From: Mesorhizobium atlanticum
GTDB lineage: Bacteria; Pseudomonadota; Alphaproteobacteria; Rhizobiales; Rhizobiaceae
Reading direction: 5' to 3'
Assembly (NCBI RefSeq): GCF_003289965.1
Contig: NZ_QMBQ01000005.1
Span: 1-64,000, forward strand
Length of the DNA: 64,000 nt
Of the stretch, positions 28,692-39,186 are shown one piece after another. A program made the translations under genes and the position numbers. The notes beneath the pieces were generated by a model that worked only from the letters and a program-made list of their open reading frames with translations, did no database searches and was not told where the DNA came from. Position 1 is the stretch's first letter, and each line of letters begins with the position of its first letter.

Positions 28692-30188
28692 TCAGACTTC
28701 GCCGAGTTTCACATCTACCCCGCGAATGAAATCGCGCAGAGTCTCCATGTCCCAGGACAGCGGGCGATCGTCGCTGTAATGCGCGATGCGTTGGCGCACG
28801 GCGCGGTAGATGGCGTCCGTGCCGGGCGCCCGCGCGGCCTTGCAGGACAGGAAGTCATGCGCCTGTGCGGCGGCCATGAGTTCGATCGCCAGGATGTATT
28901 CGGCGTTGTCGATGACGGCCAGAAGCTTGTTGGCCGCCACTGTCGGATGGGCGAGGAAATCCTCCTGCAGGCCGGAAGTGACGCCGCCATCCGTCGCCGC
29001 CGGCGCGGCGAGGCGCCGGTTGACGTTGCTGAGCGACGCGGCGGTGTACTGGGCGATCATGAAGCCCGAGTTGCAGCCGCCTTCGGCGGCGAGGAATGCC
29101 GGCAGATTGTTGACCAGCGGATTGACGAGGCGATCGATGCGGCGCTCGCTCATGGCCGCGACCTGCGCCAGCGCGATCGTCAGACCGTCTGCTGTCTGCC
29201 CGAGCGCCGGCGCCACCGGATGCGCCTGCGAAAACACTTTCGGTTCATCGGGCGTGCCGGCGACGGCGGGATTGTCGGTCACTGAAGCGAGCTCGCGGTC
29301 CACCAGCAGTGCCGAGCGTTCCAGCACCTCGCGCGCCGCGCCATGCACATGCGGCACGGCGCGCAGGCTGAGCGCGTCCTGCGTGCGGCTGCCATGCGCC
29401 GCCTGGATCAGCCCGCTGCCGTCGAGCAGACGCCGCATCGAGGCGCCGACCGCCTCGATCCCGGGCGACGGCCGCATGGCCAGCACGGTTTCGTCGAAGG
29501 CCGCCATCTGTCCGCCTGCCGCTTCCAGCGTAAGTGCCGCCGCCGCATCGGCCCAGGCAAGCAGACGCTCGGCGCGAACCAGGGCGATGCTTGTGAGGCC
29601 GGTAGCGCATGCCGTGCCGTTGACGAGGCTCAAGCCTTCCTTGGCGCCCAGCACCAGCGGCTCCAGGCCGATCTCGGCCAGCGCCTCGCGGCCGCTCATC
29701 CTGCACCCGGCGACAGTTGCCCTGCCCTCGCCGATCAGCACCAGCGCGATATGGGCGTTGTGCGTGAGATACCCGGCCGATCCTCGCGACGGAACGTCCG
29801 GAACGCAGCCCCGCTCGAGCAAGGTGAGCAGGTTGCGCACGATCTGCGGCCGCACGCCCGAATGGCCATGCGCGAAATTCGCCACCTGCGCGGCAATGAC
29901 AGCGCGGATGCTGCGTTCCGACACCAGTTCGCCGACGCCGCAGGCATGGCTCAGGATGATGTTGCGCGACAGCTTCTCCTGCAGGGCCGGCGCCACCACC
30001 TTGCTTGCCAGCGCGCCAACCCCTGTGTTCACGCCATAGGCGCGAATGCCCTTCTCGACGAGGCTTGCGACGATGCGGTTCGCATGGGCGATGCGATCCC
30101 AGGCGGCCGGCGCCAGGGCGAGCATTTCGCCGTCGCCGACACGCGCGATGTCGCGCCAGCTTGCGGCATTGTCGATGATTACTGTCAT
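28692..30188 (-). CDS. Aromatic amino acid lyase-fold protein lacking the MIO triad (HutH-like)
   Basis: 498 residues with the full length and helical layout of histidine/phenylalanine ammonia-lyases: YGVNTGVGALAS near residue 50, VRPQIVRNLLTLLERG, and QEDFLAHPTVAANKL near 410. At the cofactor site canonical enzymes have GSVGASGDLAPL; here residues 136-146 read GSAGYLTHNAH, so Tyr140-Leu141-Thr142 replaces Ala-Ser-Gly and no MIO group can form. Ergothionase, which eliminates trimethylamine from ergothioneine, belongs to this fold without MIO, so that is a candidate; urocanate-forming activity is unlikely. No hut genes are nearby. Start 30188 follows GGGTGGG. Confidence 0.85.
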   Translation of the reverse strand: MTVIIDNAASWRDIARVGDGEMLALAPAAWDRIAHANRIVASLVEKGIRAYGVNTGVGALASKVVAPALQEKLSRNIILSHACGVGELVSERSIRAVIAAQVANFAHGHSGVRPQIVRNLLTLLERGCVPDVPSRGSAGYLTHNAHIALVLIGEGRATVAGCRMSGREALAEIGLEPLVLGAKEGLSLVNGTACATGLTSIALVRAERLLAWADAAAALTLEAAGGQMAAFDETVLAMRPSPGIEAVGASMRRLLDGSGLIQAAHGSRTQDALSLRAVPHVHGAAREVLERSALLVDRELASVTDNPAVAGTPDEPKVFSQAHPVAPALGQTADGLTIALAQVAAMSERRIDRLVNPLVNNLPAFLAAEGGCNSGFMIAQYTAASLSNVNRRLAAPAATDGGVTSGLQEDFLAHPTVAANKLLAVIDNAEYILAIELMAAAQAHDFLSCKAARAPGTDAIYRAVRQRIAHYSDDRPLSWDMETLRDFIRGVDVKLGEV

Positions 30189-30408
30189 TGCGAACCCACC
30201 CAGGCTGATAGCCGTCAAAAAGTTTGCGCCCTGTGACAAGTCCCCAGCGGCAGGGTGGTACCTAAAGCTTCTCGAACACGGCCCTTGTCGGAATTTCGCC
30301 GTGGCGGCGGGCAAATTTGAAAATATTGGCGCAACTCGGCTGGTCCCGATCAGCTTCCGGCGTTTGCGGCCCCGTAGTTGTCTCTCGATACTGGCGGCAG
30401 CGGGAGAC

Positions 30409-32241
<1,833 letters not shown>

Positions 32242-32255
32242 GGCAATCTCTTGCG

Positions 32256-33938
32256 TTATGAGGCTTGGGGAAGGTCGTAGCCGAATTCTCGGCAGAAAGC
32301 CTCGATGCGGCCGAGAAACGACCTCGGCAAGGTGTGGAGATAGGTGCGGAATTCCTCATTGCGTTCCCATTTCCGCAGCGAGCTCCGTCGAATCGGATTG
32401 TTTGGATCGGAGCTGAAGCGAAGCCTTGCCGCAAGGCCGAATGCATCGGCAATTGCCTGCTGTGCCGCATCGGGTCCGGCAATCAGGTCCTCATAACGCA
32501 GATAGTGGATGGCGCGCCGTGGCTGGGCCCGCCTCAGTCGCAGCAGCCCGTCATACTCAGCCTCCCAGCGTTCGGTCGTGACGTGGAAGCGGCGCACATG
32601 CATCGTCTCGGGATGCTGGCTCGTCAGCACATCGAAAGGATGGCGCACGCAGTAGATCAGGCCGATTTCAGCCGGCAAATGGCTGAGCAGTTCATGACTT
32701 TCGGCGGTGCGCTTGACCACGACATTGGCTTCCCGGCGCTTCAGGTCGATCAGCACCGGAAACGGGGCTTCGCCGCCGAGGACATAGGTGTCGTCGAAGC
32801 ACGCCATCAGGTCGCGGGTCAGCGTGGTGCCGCTGCGCGCGCAGCCGGCGATGAAGATCCTGTTTGGCTGCTTCGGCCTCTTTCGGTCGAGAACCCGGCC
32901 GATCGCCTGCGCCAGGTGAGCGGTATGGTCTTCGAGAGCGGCGACGGCGCGCGATGCCGACATCGGTCGCGCTGTCTGCGGGCAAATTTCGGCCAGCGCT
33001 ATGCCGCTCTCGCCGGCGGCTGCGTAGAGAAGCCAAACCCGCCCGTCTTCCTCGAAGATCGCGGGATCGCGCAGCGCGTTCTCCCTACCTTCGGCGGGAC
33101 CCGTCCGGCTTCTGCGCAGCGGCAGATCCGCCCCTTCGAAGTCAGTCCCTGGTCTCAGCAGCTCGATCCTTTCGCGCACGGTCCAGCGCCGCCAGCCGCG
33201 CGAGAGATCGACCGTGCCATAAAAGATCCGCTCCGGCTGGTCGCCCTTGCGCGTATAAAAAACCCGCAGCCAGCGGCCTTGTTGCTGAACGGCGACATGC
33301 CTTGGCGGCAATCGCCCCCGCGAAGCTTGCAGCAGGACAGGCCCTGTCTCGAAACCGGAGAGACCATCGCTCGACCGGCAAAGCGTGACGACGTCCGTAC
33401 CAAAGAGGCCGTACCACCAATGGCCATGCCGGAAAATCCGCGCATAGGACGGTCCAAGCGCGTTTGCACGGGGACTGAAATGCAGCCCGTCGGCGGATGT
33501 GGCGACGAAGGTCGTCTGCGCACGGCCGCCATTCCCGGTCGGACCATGGAAATAGAGGACGATGCGTCGGTTCTGTTCGTCGACATGCAGGTCGGGGGAA
33601 GCGATGTGCTCTTTAAGAAAAGGACATTCGGCAAGCGACAGGACGCCGCGCGGGTGGATATGCCAAGGACCTTCCAAAGCGTCGGCATAGGCAAGCCGGA
33701 TATAGGTGCCGTTGTGATGCGCGAAATAGAGGTAGTAGGCGCCAAGCCTGCCGGGCACCCAGTCCGGCATCTTGATCAGCGACGGACCGTTTATGTTGGC
33801 GCCGTCGTCGCCGGGCAGCATGTCCGGCGTGATCAGCGCACCGAGCCGCCTTGCCGTGATGCCGCCGGGACGTTTGTGCCGCTGGATATCGCTCAAGCTT
33901 TGTTTCCCGAAAAACGAACAGCCGCCAGATAAGTCCAT
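32256..33938 (-). CDS. Fused beta-propeller (GH43-like) / sulfotransferase protein
   Basis: 560 residues. Residues ~25-325 form repeated beta units like a five-bladed GH43/GH32-type propeller (LITPDMLPGDDGANINGPSL, SPDLHVDEQNRRIVLYFHG, RDPAIFEEDGRVWLLYA). Residues ~355-560 are a P-loop sulfotransferase: the PAPS 5'-phosphosulfate loop IFIAGCARSGTT (from about 360) and the 3'-phosphate part IYCVRHPFDVLTSQHP. The propeller is very similar to the separate gene at 34752-35729 and the sulfotransferase to 35726-36472; DNA identity is visible too, so this is a paralogue with the opposite domain order. Activity on a sulfated or to-be-sulfated glycan is inference. No signal peptide or membrane segment is evident. 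Confidence 0.85.
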   Translation of the reverse strand: MDLSGGCSFFGKQSLSDIQRHKRPGGITARRLGALITPDMLPGDDGANINGPSLIKMPDWVPGRLGAYYLYFAHHNGTYIRLAYADALEGPWHIHPRGVLSLAECPFLKEHIASPDLHVDEQNRRIVLYFHGPTGNGGRAQTTFVATSADGLHFSPRANALGPSYARIFRHGHWWYGLFGTDVVTLCRSSDGLSGFETGPVLLQASRGRLPPRHVAVQQQGRWLRVFYTRKGDQPERIFYGTVDLSRGWRRWTVRERIELLRPGTDFEGADLPLRRSRTGPAEGRENALRDPAIFEEDGRVWLLYAAAGESGIALAEICPQTARPMSASRAVAALEDHTAHLAQAIGRVLDRKRPKQPNRIFIAGCARSGTTLTRDLMACFDDTYVLGGEAPFPVLIDLKRREANVVVKRTAESHELLSHLPAEIGLIYCVRHPFDVLTSQHPETMHVRRFHVTTERWEAEYDGLLRLRRAQPRRAIHYLRYEDLIAGPDAAQQAIADAFGLAARLRFSSDPNNPIRRSSLRKWERNEEFRTYLHTLPRSFLGRIEAFCREFGYDLPQAS

Positions 33939-34115
33939 TTCCGGATTCGCGCCAATGGCTGGACGCGTTCAGCCGGCGATAGCAGCCGGCCTCGACCGGC
34001 GTCTCTGTCTAGATCAACCATCACATCGGATGCGGAATTCCATCGACTCGGCTTGCGATGCTATGGTCCCGACCAGCCCGCTGCCGAGCGGCGGCAGACT
34101 TACAGGAGCCTTCGC

Positions 34116-34742
34116 ATGATCGATCCCGCCACGCTCATCACCTATATCGCGGTCGTGTTCGGCTTCGTCTTCATTCCGGGACCGGCGACGCTGCTCACCG
34201 TTGCGCGCGCGACGAGCTCGGGCACGAAGGTCGGCATCGCCACCGGCGCCGGTGTCGCGGCGGGCGATGTCATCCACACCATCATGGCCATTGTCGGCAT
34301 CTCGGCCATCATCGCCGCCTCGGCGGTGCTGTTCAGCATCATCAAATATATCGGCGCGGCCTATCTCGTTTATCTCGGCATCCGCGCCATTATCGAAAAG
34401 GCGCCGGCCGATCTGGCGGGCAGGTCGCTGCCAATCTCGGCGGGCCGAGCCTTCCGGCAGGCGATCCTGACCGAAGTGCTCAACCCGAAGACGGCTCTGT
34501 TCTTCCTCGCCTTCCTGCCGCAATTCGTCCACCCGCAAAGCGGTTTCGTGGTGCTGCAGCTGATGGTGCTGGGCATCATCTTTGTCCTGCTCGGCCTCTT
34601 CAGCACGGTCGTCTTCGCCGTCAGCGCCGGCGGCCTGGGTTCCTTCCTGCGCCGCAATCCGGCGGTGCTGAAATGGCAGGGCAAGGTGGTCGGCGGCATC
34701 TATTGCGCGCTCGGCGTGCGGCTCGCGCTGCAGCAGCGCTGA
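34116..34742 (+). CDS. LysE/RhtB-family amino acid exporter
   Basis: 208 residues, six predicted membrane helices, with the family start LITYIAVVFGFVFIPGPATLLTVARA and the middle motif ILTEVLNPKTALFFLAFLPQFV. Exports amino acids or related metabolites across the inner membrane. Start at 34116 follows CAGGAG. It lies alone on the plus strand between the two propeller/sulfotransferase loci, with its stop 10 bp from the propeller gene's stop. Confidence 0.93.
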   Translation: MIDPATLITYIAVVFGFVFIPGPATLLTVARATSSGTKVGIATGAGVAAGDVIHTIMAIVGISAIIAASAVLFSIIKYIGAAYLVYLGIRAIIEKAPADLAGRSLPISAGRAFRQAILTEVLNPKTALFFLAFLPQFVHPQSGFVVLQLMVLGIIFVLLGLFSTVVFAVSAGGLGSFLRRNPAVLKWQGKVVGGIYCALGVRLALQQR

Positions 34743-34751
34743 ACGAGCGGC

Positions 34752-35729
34752 TTACGCCAGCAAGGTCGCATCGCCTCCGATACGGCCCAACAGCGCCGCG
34801 ATTAGTTTCCGCAGGCCCGTCGTCCTCGGTTCAACCGGGCAGAGTTCGGCCAGCGCTATGCCGCTTTCGCCGGCTACGGCATAAAGCAGCCAGGTCCGCC
34901 CATCTTCCTCGAAAATGGCTGGATCGCGCAGCGCATTCTCCCTGCCCTTTGCAGCGCCCATTCGGCCACGCCTGAGGGGCAGATCGGCGCCCTCGAAATC
35001 GGTGCCGGGCCTAAGCAGCTCGCTCCTGCCGCGTACCGTCCAGCGCAGCCAGTCGTCGGAGAGATCGATACTGCCGTAAAGCACACGTTCGGGCGCGTCG
35101 CCCTTGCGTGTGTAATAGACGATCAATGAGCTGCCGTTTTTCTGCACCGCGACATGCCTGGGCCGAACCCGCCATGAGCCGGGCAGCACGACCGGTCCCT
35201 CCTCGAACCCGGAGAGGCCGTCATTTGACCGGCGAAGCCGCACGTTGGCCGTGCCGAAGAGCCCATACCACAAGCCATCATGCCGAAAAATCCGCGCGTA
35301 GAATGGTCCAAGCGGTTCGGGATTGGCTGTGAAACGCAGACCGTCGGCGGACGTGGCCGCGAAGGTCGTCTGCCCCTGGCCGTTCGAGGCCGGACCGTGG
35401 AAATACATGACGATCCGCTGGTTTTGCGCATCGACATGCACGTCGGGAGACGCAATATGCCCCGTGAGGAACGGACACGCGGCGAGCGAAAGCGCGCCAC
35501 CTGGATGGATCCGCCAGGGACCCTCTATCGCGTCGGAATAGGCAAGCCGGATGTAGGTGCCGTTGTGATGCGCGAAATAGAGATGGTAGGCCCCGAGCCG
35601 ACCCTTCGCCCAATCGGGCATCCTGACCAGCGACGGCCCGTTTATGTTGGCGCCGTCATCGCCAGGCAGCATGTCGGGCGTGATCAAAGGTCCATGCCGT
35701 CTGGCCAAAAGGCCAAATGCCGGCCTCAT
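34752..35729 (-). CDS. Stand-alone beta-propeller (GH43-like) protein
   Basis: 325 residues. It aligns from residue 15 with the N-terminal part of the fusion at 32256-33938: LITPDMLPGDDGANINGPSL, LYFAHHNGTYIRLAY, ADLPLRR, RDPAIFEEDGRTWLLYA. The catalytic acids of GH43 cannot be assigned by eye. Its ATG overlaps the stop of the upstream sulfotransferase (ATGA), so both are made together, in the order sulfotransferase then propeller, the reverse of the fusion. No signal peptide is evident. Confidence 0.8.
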   Translation of the reverse strand: MRPAFGLLARRHGPLITPDMLPGDDGANINGPSLVRMPDWAKGRLGAYHLYFAHHNGTYIRLAYSDAIEGPWRIHPGGALSLAACPFLTGHIASPDVHVDAQNQRIVMYFHGPASNGQGQTTFAATSADGLRFTANPEPLGPFYARIFRHDGLWYGLFGTANVRLRRSNDGLSGFEEGPVVLPGSWRVRPRHVAVQKNGSSLIVYYTRKGDAPERVLYGSIDLSDDWLRWTVRGRSELLRPGTDFEGADLPLRRGRMGAAKGRENALRDPAIFEEDGRTWLLYAVAGESGIALAELCPVEPRTTGLRKLIAALLGRIGGDATLLA

Positions 35730-36472
35730 CCGCGGGCCCAGTCCGGCATATCATAGCCAAACTCGTCGCAGAACCCTTTGAGGCGTGCGAGAAATATTGG
35801 CGGCAGCGTGCGCAGATAGGTTCGGAACTCTTCGTTCCGTTCCCATTTCTTCAGGGAGGTCGCACGTATGGGATTGCTTGGATCCTCGCTGAAGCGGATA
35901 CGCGGTTTGAGGTCGAATGCCTGCGCGATCCGCTCCTGCACCGCATCCGGCCGGGCGATCATGTCTTCATAGCGGGCATAGACGATCGCACGGCTGGGCT
36001 GTGCTTTCCTCAGCCGCAGCAAAGCGTCATATTCCGCCAGCCAGCGTTCGGGCGTGACGTGGAACCGGCGCTGTGCCCTGCTCTCGGGGTGCGAACTTGT
36101 AAGCACGTCGAAAGGATGGCGGACGCAATAGATCAGGCCTATCGCGCTTGGCAATCTGGCCAGATGCGCATGAGTCCGCTCGGAGCGCTTGACCACTAGG
36201 CTGACTTCCGGGCGGTCCAGCAGGTCCAGTTGGGCATATCTCGCCTCGGCCTGATGGACGAAAGTGTCTTCGAAGCATCCCATCAGGCGCTGTGTAAGCG
36301 TCGTTCCGCTGCGCGCGCAGCCGGCGATGAATATCTTGTTGTAGCGCGCCGTGTCCGATTTCACCCAAAGTCGCCACAGCCGCTTCAAGTCCAGCGCCAA
36401 TCGCCGGATCTCCCTGATCGGTCGCCTGGCGGCCTCGCGCAAAAGCGCTTCTGACTTGCGTGCAAGGTCCAT
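35726..36472 (-). CDS. Stand-alone sulfotransferase
   Basis: 248 residues. A basic amphipathic N-terminal stretch (about 1-45, RRPIREIRRLALDLKRLWRLW) precedes the PAPS-binding loop IFIAGCARSGTT, then VVKRSERTHAHLARLPS and the 3'-phosphate motif IYCVRHPFDVLTSSHP; the C-terminal part (FRTYLRTLP) matches the fusion protein. It transfers sulfate from PAPS to an unknown acceptor, probably a carbohydrate. GGGAGAGAG precedes the start. First gene of the two-gene operon with the propeller. Confidence 0.85.
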   Translation of the reverse strand: MDLARKSEALLREAARRPIREIRRLALDLKRLWRLWVKSDTARYNKIFIAGCARSGTTLTQRLMGCFEDTFVHQAEARYAQLDLLDRPEVSLVVKRSERTHAHLARLPSAIGLIYCVRHPFDVLTSSHPESRAQRRFHVTPERWLAEYDALLRLRKAQPSRAIVYARYEDMIARPDAVQERIAQAFDLKPRIRFSEDPSNPIRATSLKKWERNEEFRTYLRTLPPIFLARLKGFCDEFGYDMPDWARG

Positions 36473-36532
36473 TCCCGACTCTCTCCCGCCGGCTATGTTC
36501 CGCTGCCGGCGCCGGCATGCGAGGTCGAACGA

Positions 36533-36619
36533 TCATCTCCGATCCGCCGTCTCTTTGGCCGATATGCGGGCAAAGTTCCAGTCCTCTTCGTTAAGCCAAT
36601 CTTCACCCTGTTGCGGCAC
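36533..36619 (-). CDS. Possible 28-residue peptide
   Basis: GTG start at 36619 with GGAGGGCAACC just upstream; the frame encodes MPQQGEDWLNEEDWNFARISAKETADRR-like acidic residues (two DW repeats). It lies just upstream of the sulfotransferase gene. Only the ribosome site and the balanced composition support it; it may be non-coding. Confidence 0.25.
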   Translation of the reverse strand: MPQQGEDWLNEEDWNFARISAKETADRR

Positions 36620-36681
36620 GGTTGCCCTCCTGCGGCGATGTTTCGAGTACCGCGGCGGCGCCCCAGGCGCCCAGGCAACAA

Positions 36682-36713
36682 GCCCGCGCTTCACGGCGCG
36701 GGCTTTTCGTTTT
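36682..36713 (+). terminator. Rho-independent terminator-like hairpin
   Basis: Perfect 8-bp stem gcccgcgc / gcgcgggc with a 6-base loop, followed on the plus strand by ttttcgtttt. No plus-strand gene precedes it, so it could end an antisense or small RNA, or act in both directions. Confidence 0.65.
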
Positions 36714-36765
36714 GAATAGCCGGCCAGATCTTTGTTTCTTTCAGTTTTAAACGGGCAGGGAACAA

Positions 36766-37533
36766 TTACCGCGCCAGCCAACCGCCGTCGACCGGCACCA
36801 CGGCGCCGTGCATATAGTCCGATGCCGGCGCCAGCAGGAACACGGCCGCGTCGCCGATGTCGTCGGGCCGGCCCCAGCGCCCAGCCGGGATACGCCCGAG
36901 GATGGCGGCGCTGCGGTCGGGGTCGGCGCGGAGCGCTTCGGTGTTGTTGGTCTCGATATAACCTGGCGCGATGCCGTTGACGTTGATGCCTTTCGCTGCC
37001 CATTCGCAGGAGAGCAGCCTCGTCAAGCCGAGCACGCCATGCTTCGAAGCCGTATAGGAAGCAACGCGGATGCCGCCCTGGAAGCTCAGCACCGAGGCGA
37101 TGTTGACGATCTTGCCGCGCCGTCCCGGTTCGGCAAGCACGCGCCTTGCAAAACCCTGGCAGAGGCGGAAGACCGTCTTCAGATTGACGTCCATCACCTC
37201 GTCCCAATCGGCCTCGCTCAGATCGACCGCATCGGCGCGCCGGATGATGCCGGCATTATTGACGAGCCCGTCGATCGGGCCGTTTTGATCCCAGATGCGG
37301 TCGAGCATCGCGGCGGCCCCGGCCGGGTCGCCGAGATCGGCCTGCACCGCTTCGAAGCTGCCGCCCGCGGCCGCGATCTTGCCGGCCGTGTCGTCCATCG
37401 CCGAGCGGCCGACGCCGACGACCAGACCGCCGGCACGCGCGACCGACATGGCGATGCCTTGGCCGATGCCGGTGTTGGCGCCGGTGACCAGGATGCGCTT
37501 GCCCGTGAGGCTGAAGGCGGCAAGATCGCTCAC
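36766..37533 (-). CDS. kduD: SDR oxidoreductase, 2-deoxy-D-gluconate 3-dehydrogenase-like
   Basis: 255 residues from a GTG start at 37533, the length of KduD (253). Short-chain dehydrogenase features: ILVTGANTGIGQGIA (NAD site), LVNNAGI, catalytic Ser near IASVLSFQGG and YTASK (Tyr-x3-Lys), and PGYIETNNTEAL typical of KduD. It oxidises 2-deoxy-gluconate or reduces 2,5-diketo-3-deoxygluconate in uronate breakdown. It follows uxaC (61 bp) in the same operon. Confidence 0.85.
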   Translation of the reverse strand: MSDLAAFSLTGKRILVTGANTGIGQGIAMSVARAGGLVVGVGRSAMDDTAGKIAAAGGSFEAVQADLGDPAGAAAMLDRIWDQNGPIDGLVNNAGIIRRADAVDLSEADWDEVMDVNLKTVFRLCQGFARRVLAEPGRRGKIVNIASVLSFQGGIRVASYTASKHGVLGLTRLLSCEWAAKGINVNGIAPGYIETNNTEALRADPDRSAAILGRIPAGRWGRPDDIGDAAVFLLAPASDYMHGAVVPVDGGWLAR

Positions 37534-37594
37534 GCTCGTTCTACCTTTCGCTTCCCGCCGCTCGAAGGATCGGCCGTTCTGTGGCGCCGCGTCT

Positions 37595-39004
37595 TCACAG
37601 GCGATATGCCTTCTTGGCAAGCGTATAGGCAAGGTCGCGCGCCAGCTCATGCGCCTCGTCCTCGCGCAGCCGATGCTCGGCGACCAGCCGCGCCAGGAAG
37701 GCGCAGTCGACGCGGCGTGCGACGTCGTGCCGTGCCGGGATCGACGGAAAGGCGCGCGTGTCGTCGTTGAAGCCGACAGTGTTGTAGAAGCCTGCCGTCT
37801 CGGTGGTCATCTCGCGAAAGCGGCGCATCCCTTCCGGGCTGTCGTGGAACCACCAGGCCGGACCCAGCTTCAGCGCCGGATAGGCGCCGGCAAGCGGCGC
37901 CAGCTCGCGCGCATAGCTCGACTCGTCGAGCGTAAACAGGATGACCGTGAGGTCGCGTTCCAGCCCGACGCAGTCGAGCAGCGGCTTCAGCGCCGTCACA
38001 TAGTCGGCGCGCGTCGGGATATCGAAGCCCTTGTCGCGGCCGAATTTCTGGAAGACGGAAGGCGAATGATTGCGCCATGACCCGGGATGGATCTGCATCA
38101 CCAGGCCGTCGTCACGGCTCATCTTGGCCATTTCGGTCAGCATCTGCGCCCTGAACAGCCGCCGCTCGCGCTCGTCGTCGGAGCCGCGGCGGATACGGTT
38201 GAACAGCTCCTCGGCCGCCGCGTCGGAGAGATTGGCGGTCTCGGCGGTCGGATGGCCATGATCGGACGAGGTGGCGCCGAATTGCTTGAAATAGGCGCGA
38301 CGCTGCCGATGCGCATCGAGATAGCCCGTCCATGTGCCGGTGTCGCAGCCGGCGATGTCGCCGAGGCGATCGAGATTGGCCGAAAACCCTTCGAAATCGG
38401 GATCGACCACCGCGTCCGGCCGGTAGGCCGTGACGACGCGGCCGCTCCAGCCGCTGTCGCGGATCATCCGGTGCCATTTGAGATCGTCGAGCGCGCCCTC
38501 GGTCGTGGCGATCACCTCGATGTTGAAGCGCTCGAACAGCGCACGCGGACGATAGTCTTCGCGTTGCAGCAGCATGGCGATCCTATCGTAGGTGCGGTCG
38601 GCGCTGGCTGCCGTGAGCGGCTCCTCGATGCCAAACAGATGCGCGAACACGTGGTCGAGCCAGAGCCGCGTCGGCGTGCCGCGGAAGAGATAATAATGCT
38701 CGGCGAAGCGCTGCCAGATGGCACGGCCATCAGTCTCGACCGGCGCGCCATCAAGCGTCGGCACGCCGAGCTCTTCCAGCCGCAAGCCCTGGCTGAACAG
38801 CATACGAAGGACGTAGTGATCCGGCACGATGAGTAGCTGTGCGGGGTCCGGAAACCGCTCGTTGAGCGCATACCAGCGCGGGTCGGTGTGACCGTGCGGG
38901 CTGACGATGGGCAGGTCCCGGACCGAGGCGTAAAGCGCGCGTGCGAGCGAAAGCGGACGTCCCTCGGCGGCGAACAGCAGATCCGGATCGGTCAATGCGG
39001 CCAC
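37595..39004 (-). CDS. uxaC: Glucuronate/galacturonate isomerase
   Basis: 469 residues (E. coli UxaC 470), GTG start at 39004 after a strong GGAGGAGGGATCGAC. It interconverts D-glucuronate and D-fructuronate (D-galacturonate and tagaturonate) in the first step of hexuronate catabolism. A metal-dependent amidohydrolase-fold protein with SPHGHTDPRWYA and SDHGHP, and LVMQIHPGSWRNH in the barrel. Divergent from uxuB across a 182-bp shared control region. Confidence 0.93.
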   Translation of the reverse strand: MAALTDPDLLFAAEGRPLSLARALYASVRDLPIVSPHGHTDPRWYALNERFPDPAQLLIVPDHYVLRMLFSQGLRLEELGVPTLDGAPVETDGRAIWQRFAEHYYLFRGTPTRLWLDHVFAHLFGIEEPLTAASADRTYDRIAMLLQREDYRPRALFERFNIEVIATTEGALDDLKWHRMIRDSGWSGRVVTAYRPDAVVDPDFEGFSANLDRLGDIAGCDTGTWTGYLDAHRQRRAYFKQFGATSSDHGHPTAETANLSDAAAEELFNRIRRGSDDERERRLFRAQMLTEMAKMSRDDGLVMQIHPGSWRNHSPSVFQKFGRDKGFDIPTRADYVTALKPLLDCVGLERDLTVILFTLDESSYARELAPLAGAYPALKLGPAWWFHDSPEGMRRFREMTTETAGFYNTVGFNDDTRAFPSIPARHDVARRVDCAFLARLVAEHRLREDEAHELARDLAYTLAKKAYRL

Positions 39005-39186
39005 GTCGATCCCTCCTCCGGAGCCCCACCGGTAGGGTCCGGGAGAAATGCTGTCAACACACGAAAAGCTGCGCCCTCGCGCGCCCCGCGCCCATTGTCG
39101 GCGGCGGTGGCCAGTGCTACGCCGCCATCCATCTTTGCCGTCATCCCTGGCGGCTTGGCCGCAAGCGATTGGAGACTTCACATCCG

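Noticed and set aside
28692-30188. Pseudogene of hutH, since the MIO motif is missing
   Set aside because: The frame is intact over 498 residues, other conserved blocks are kept, and the replacement residues are consistent with a distinct MIO-free enzyme.
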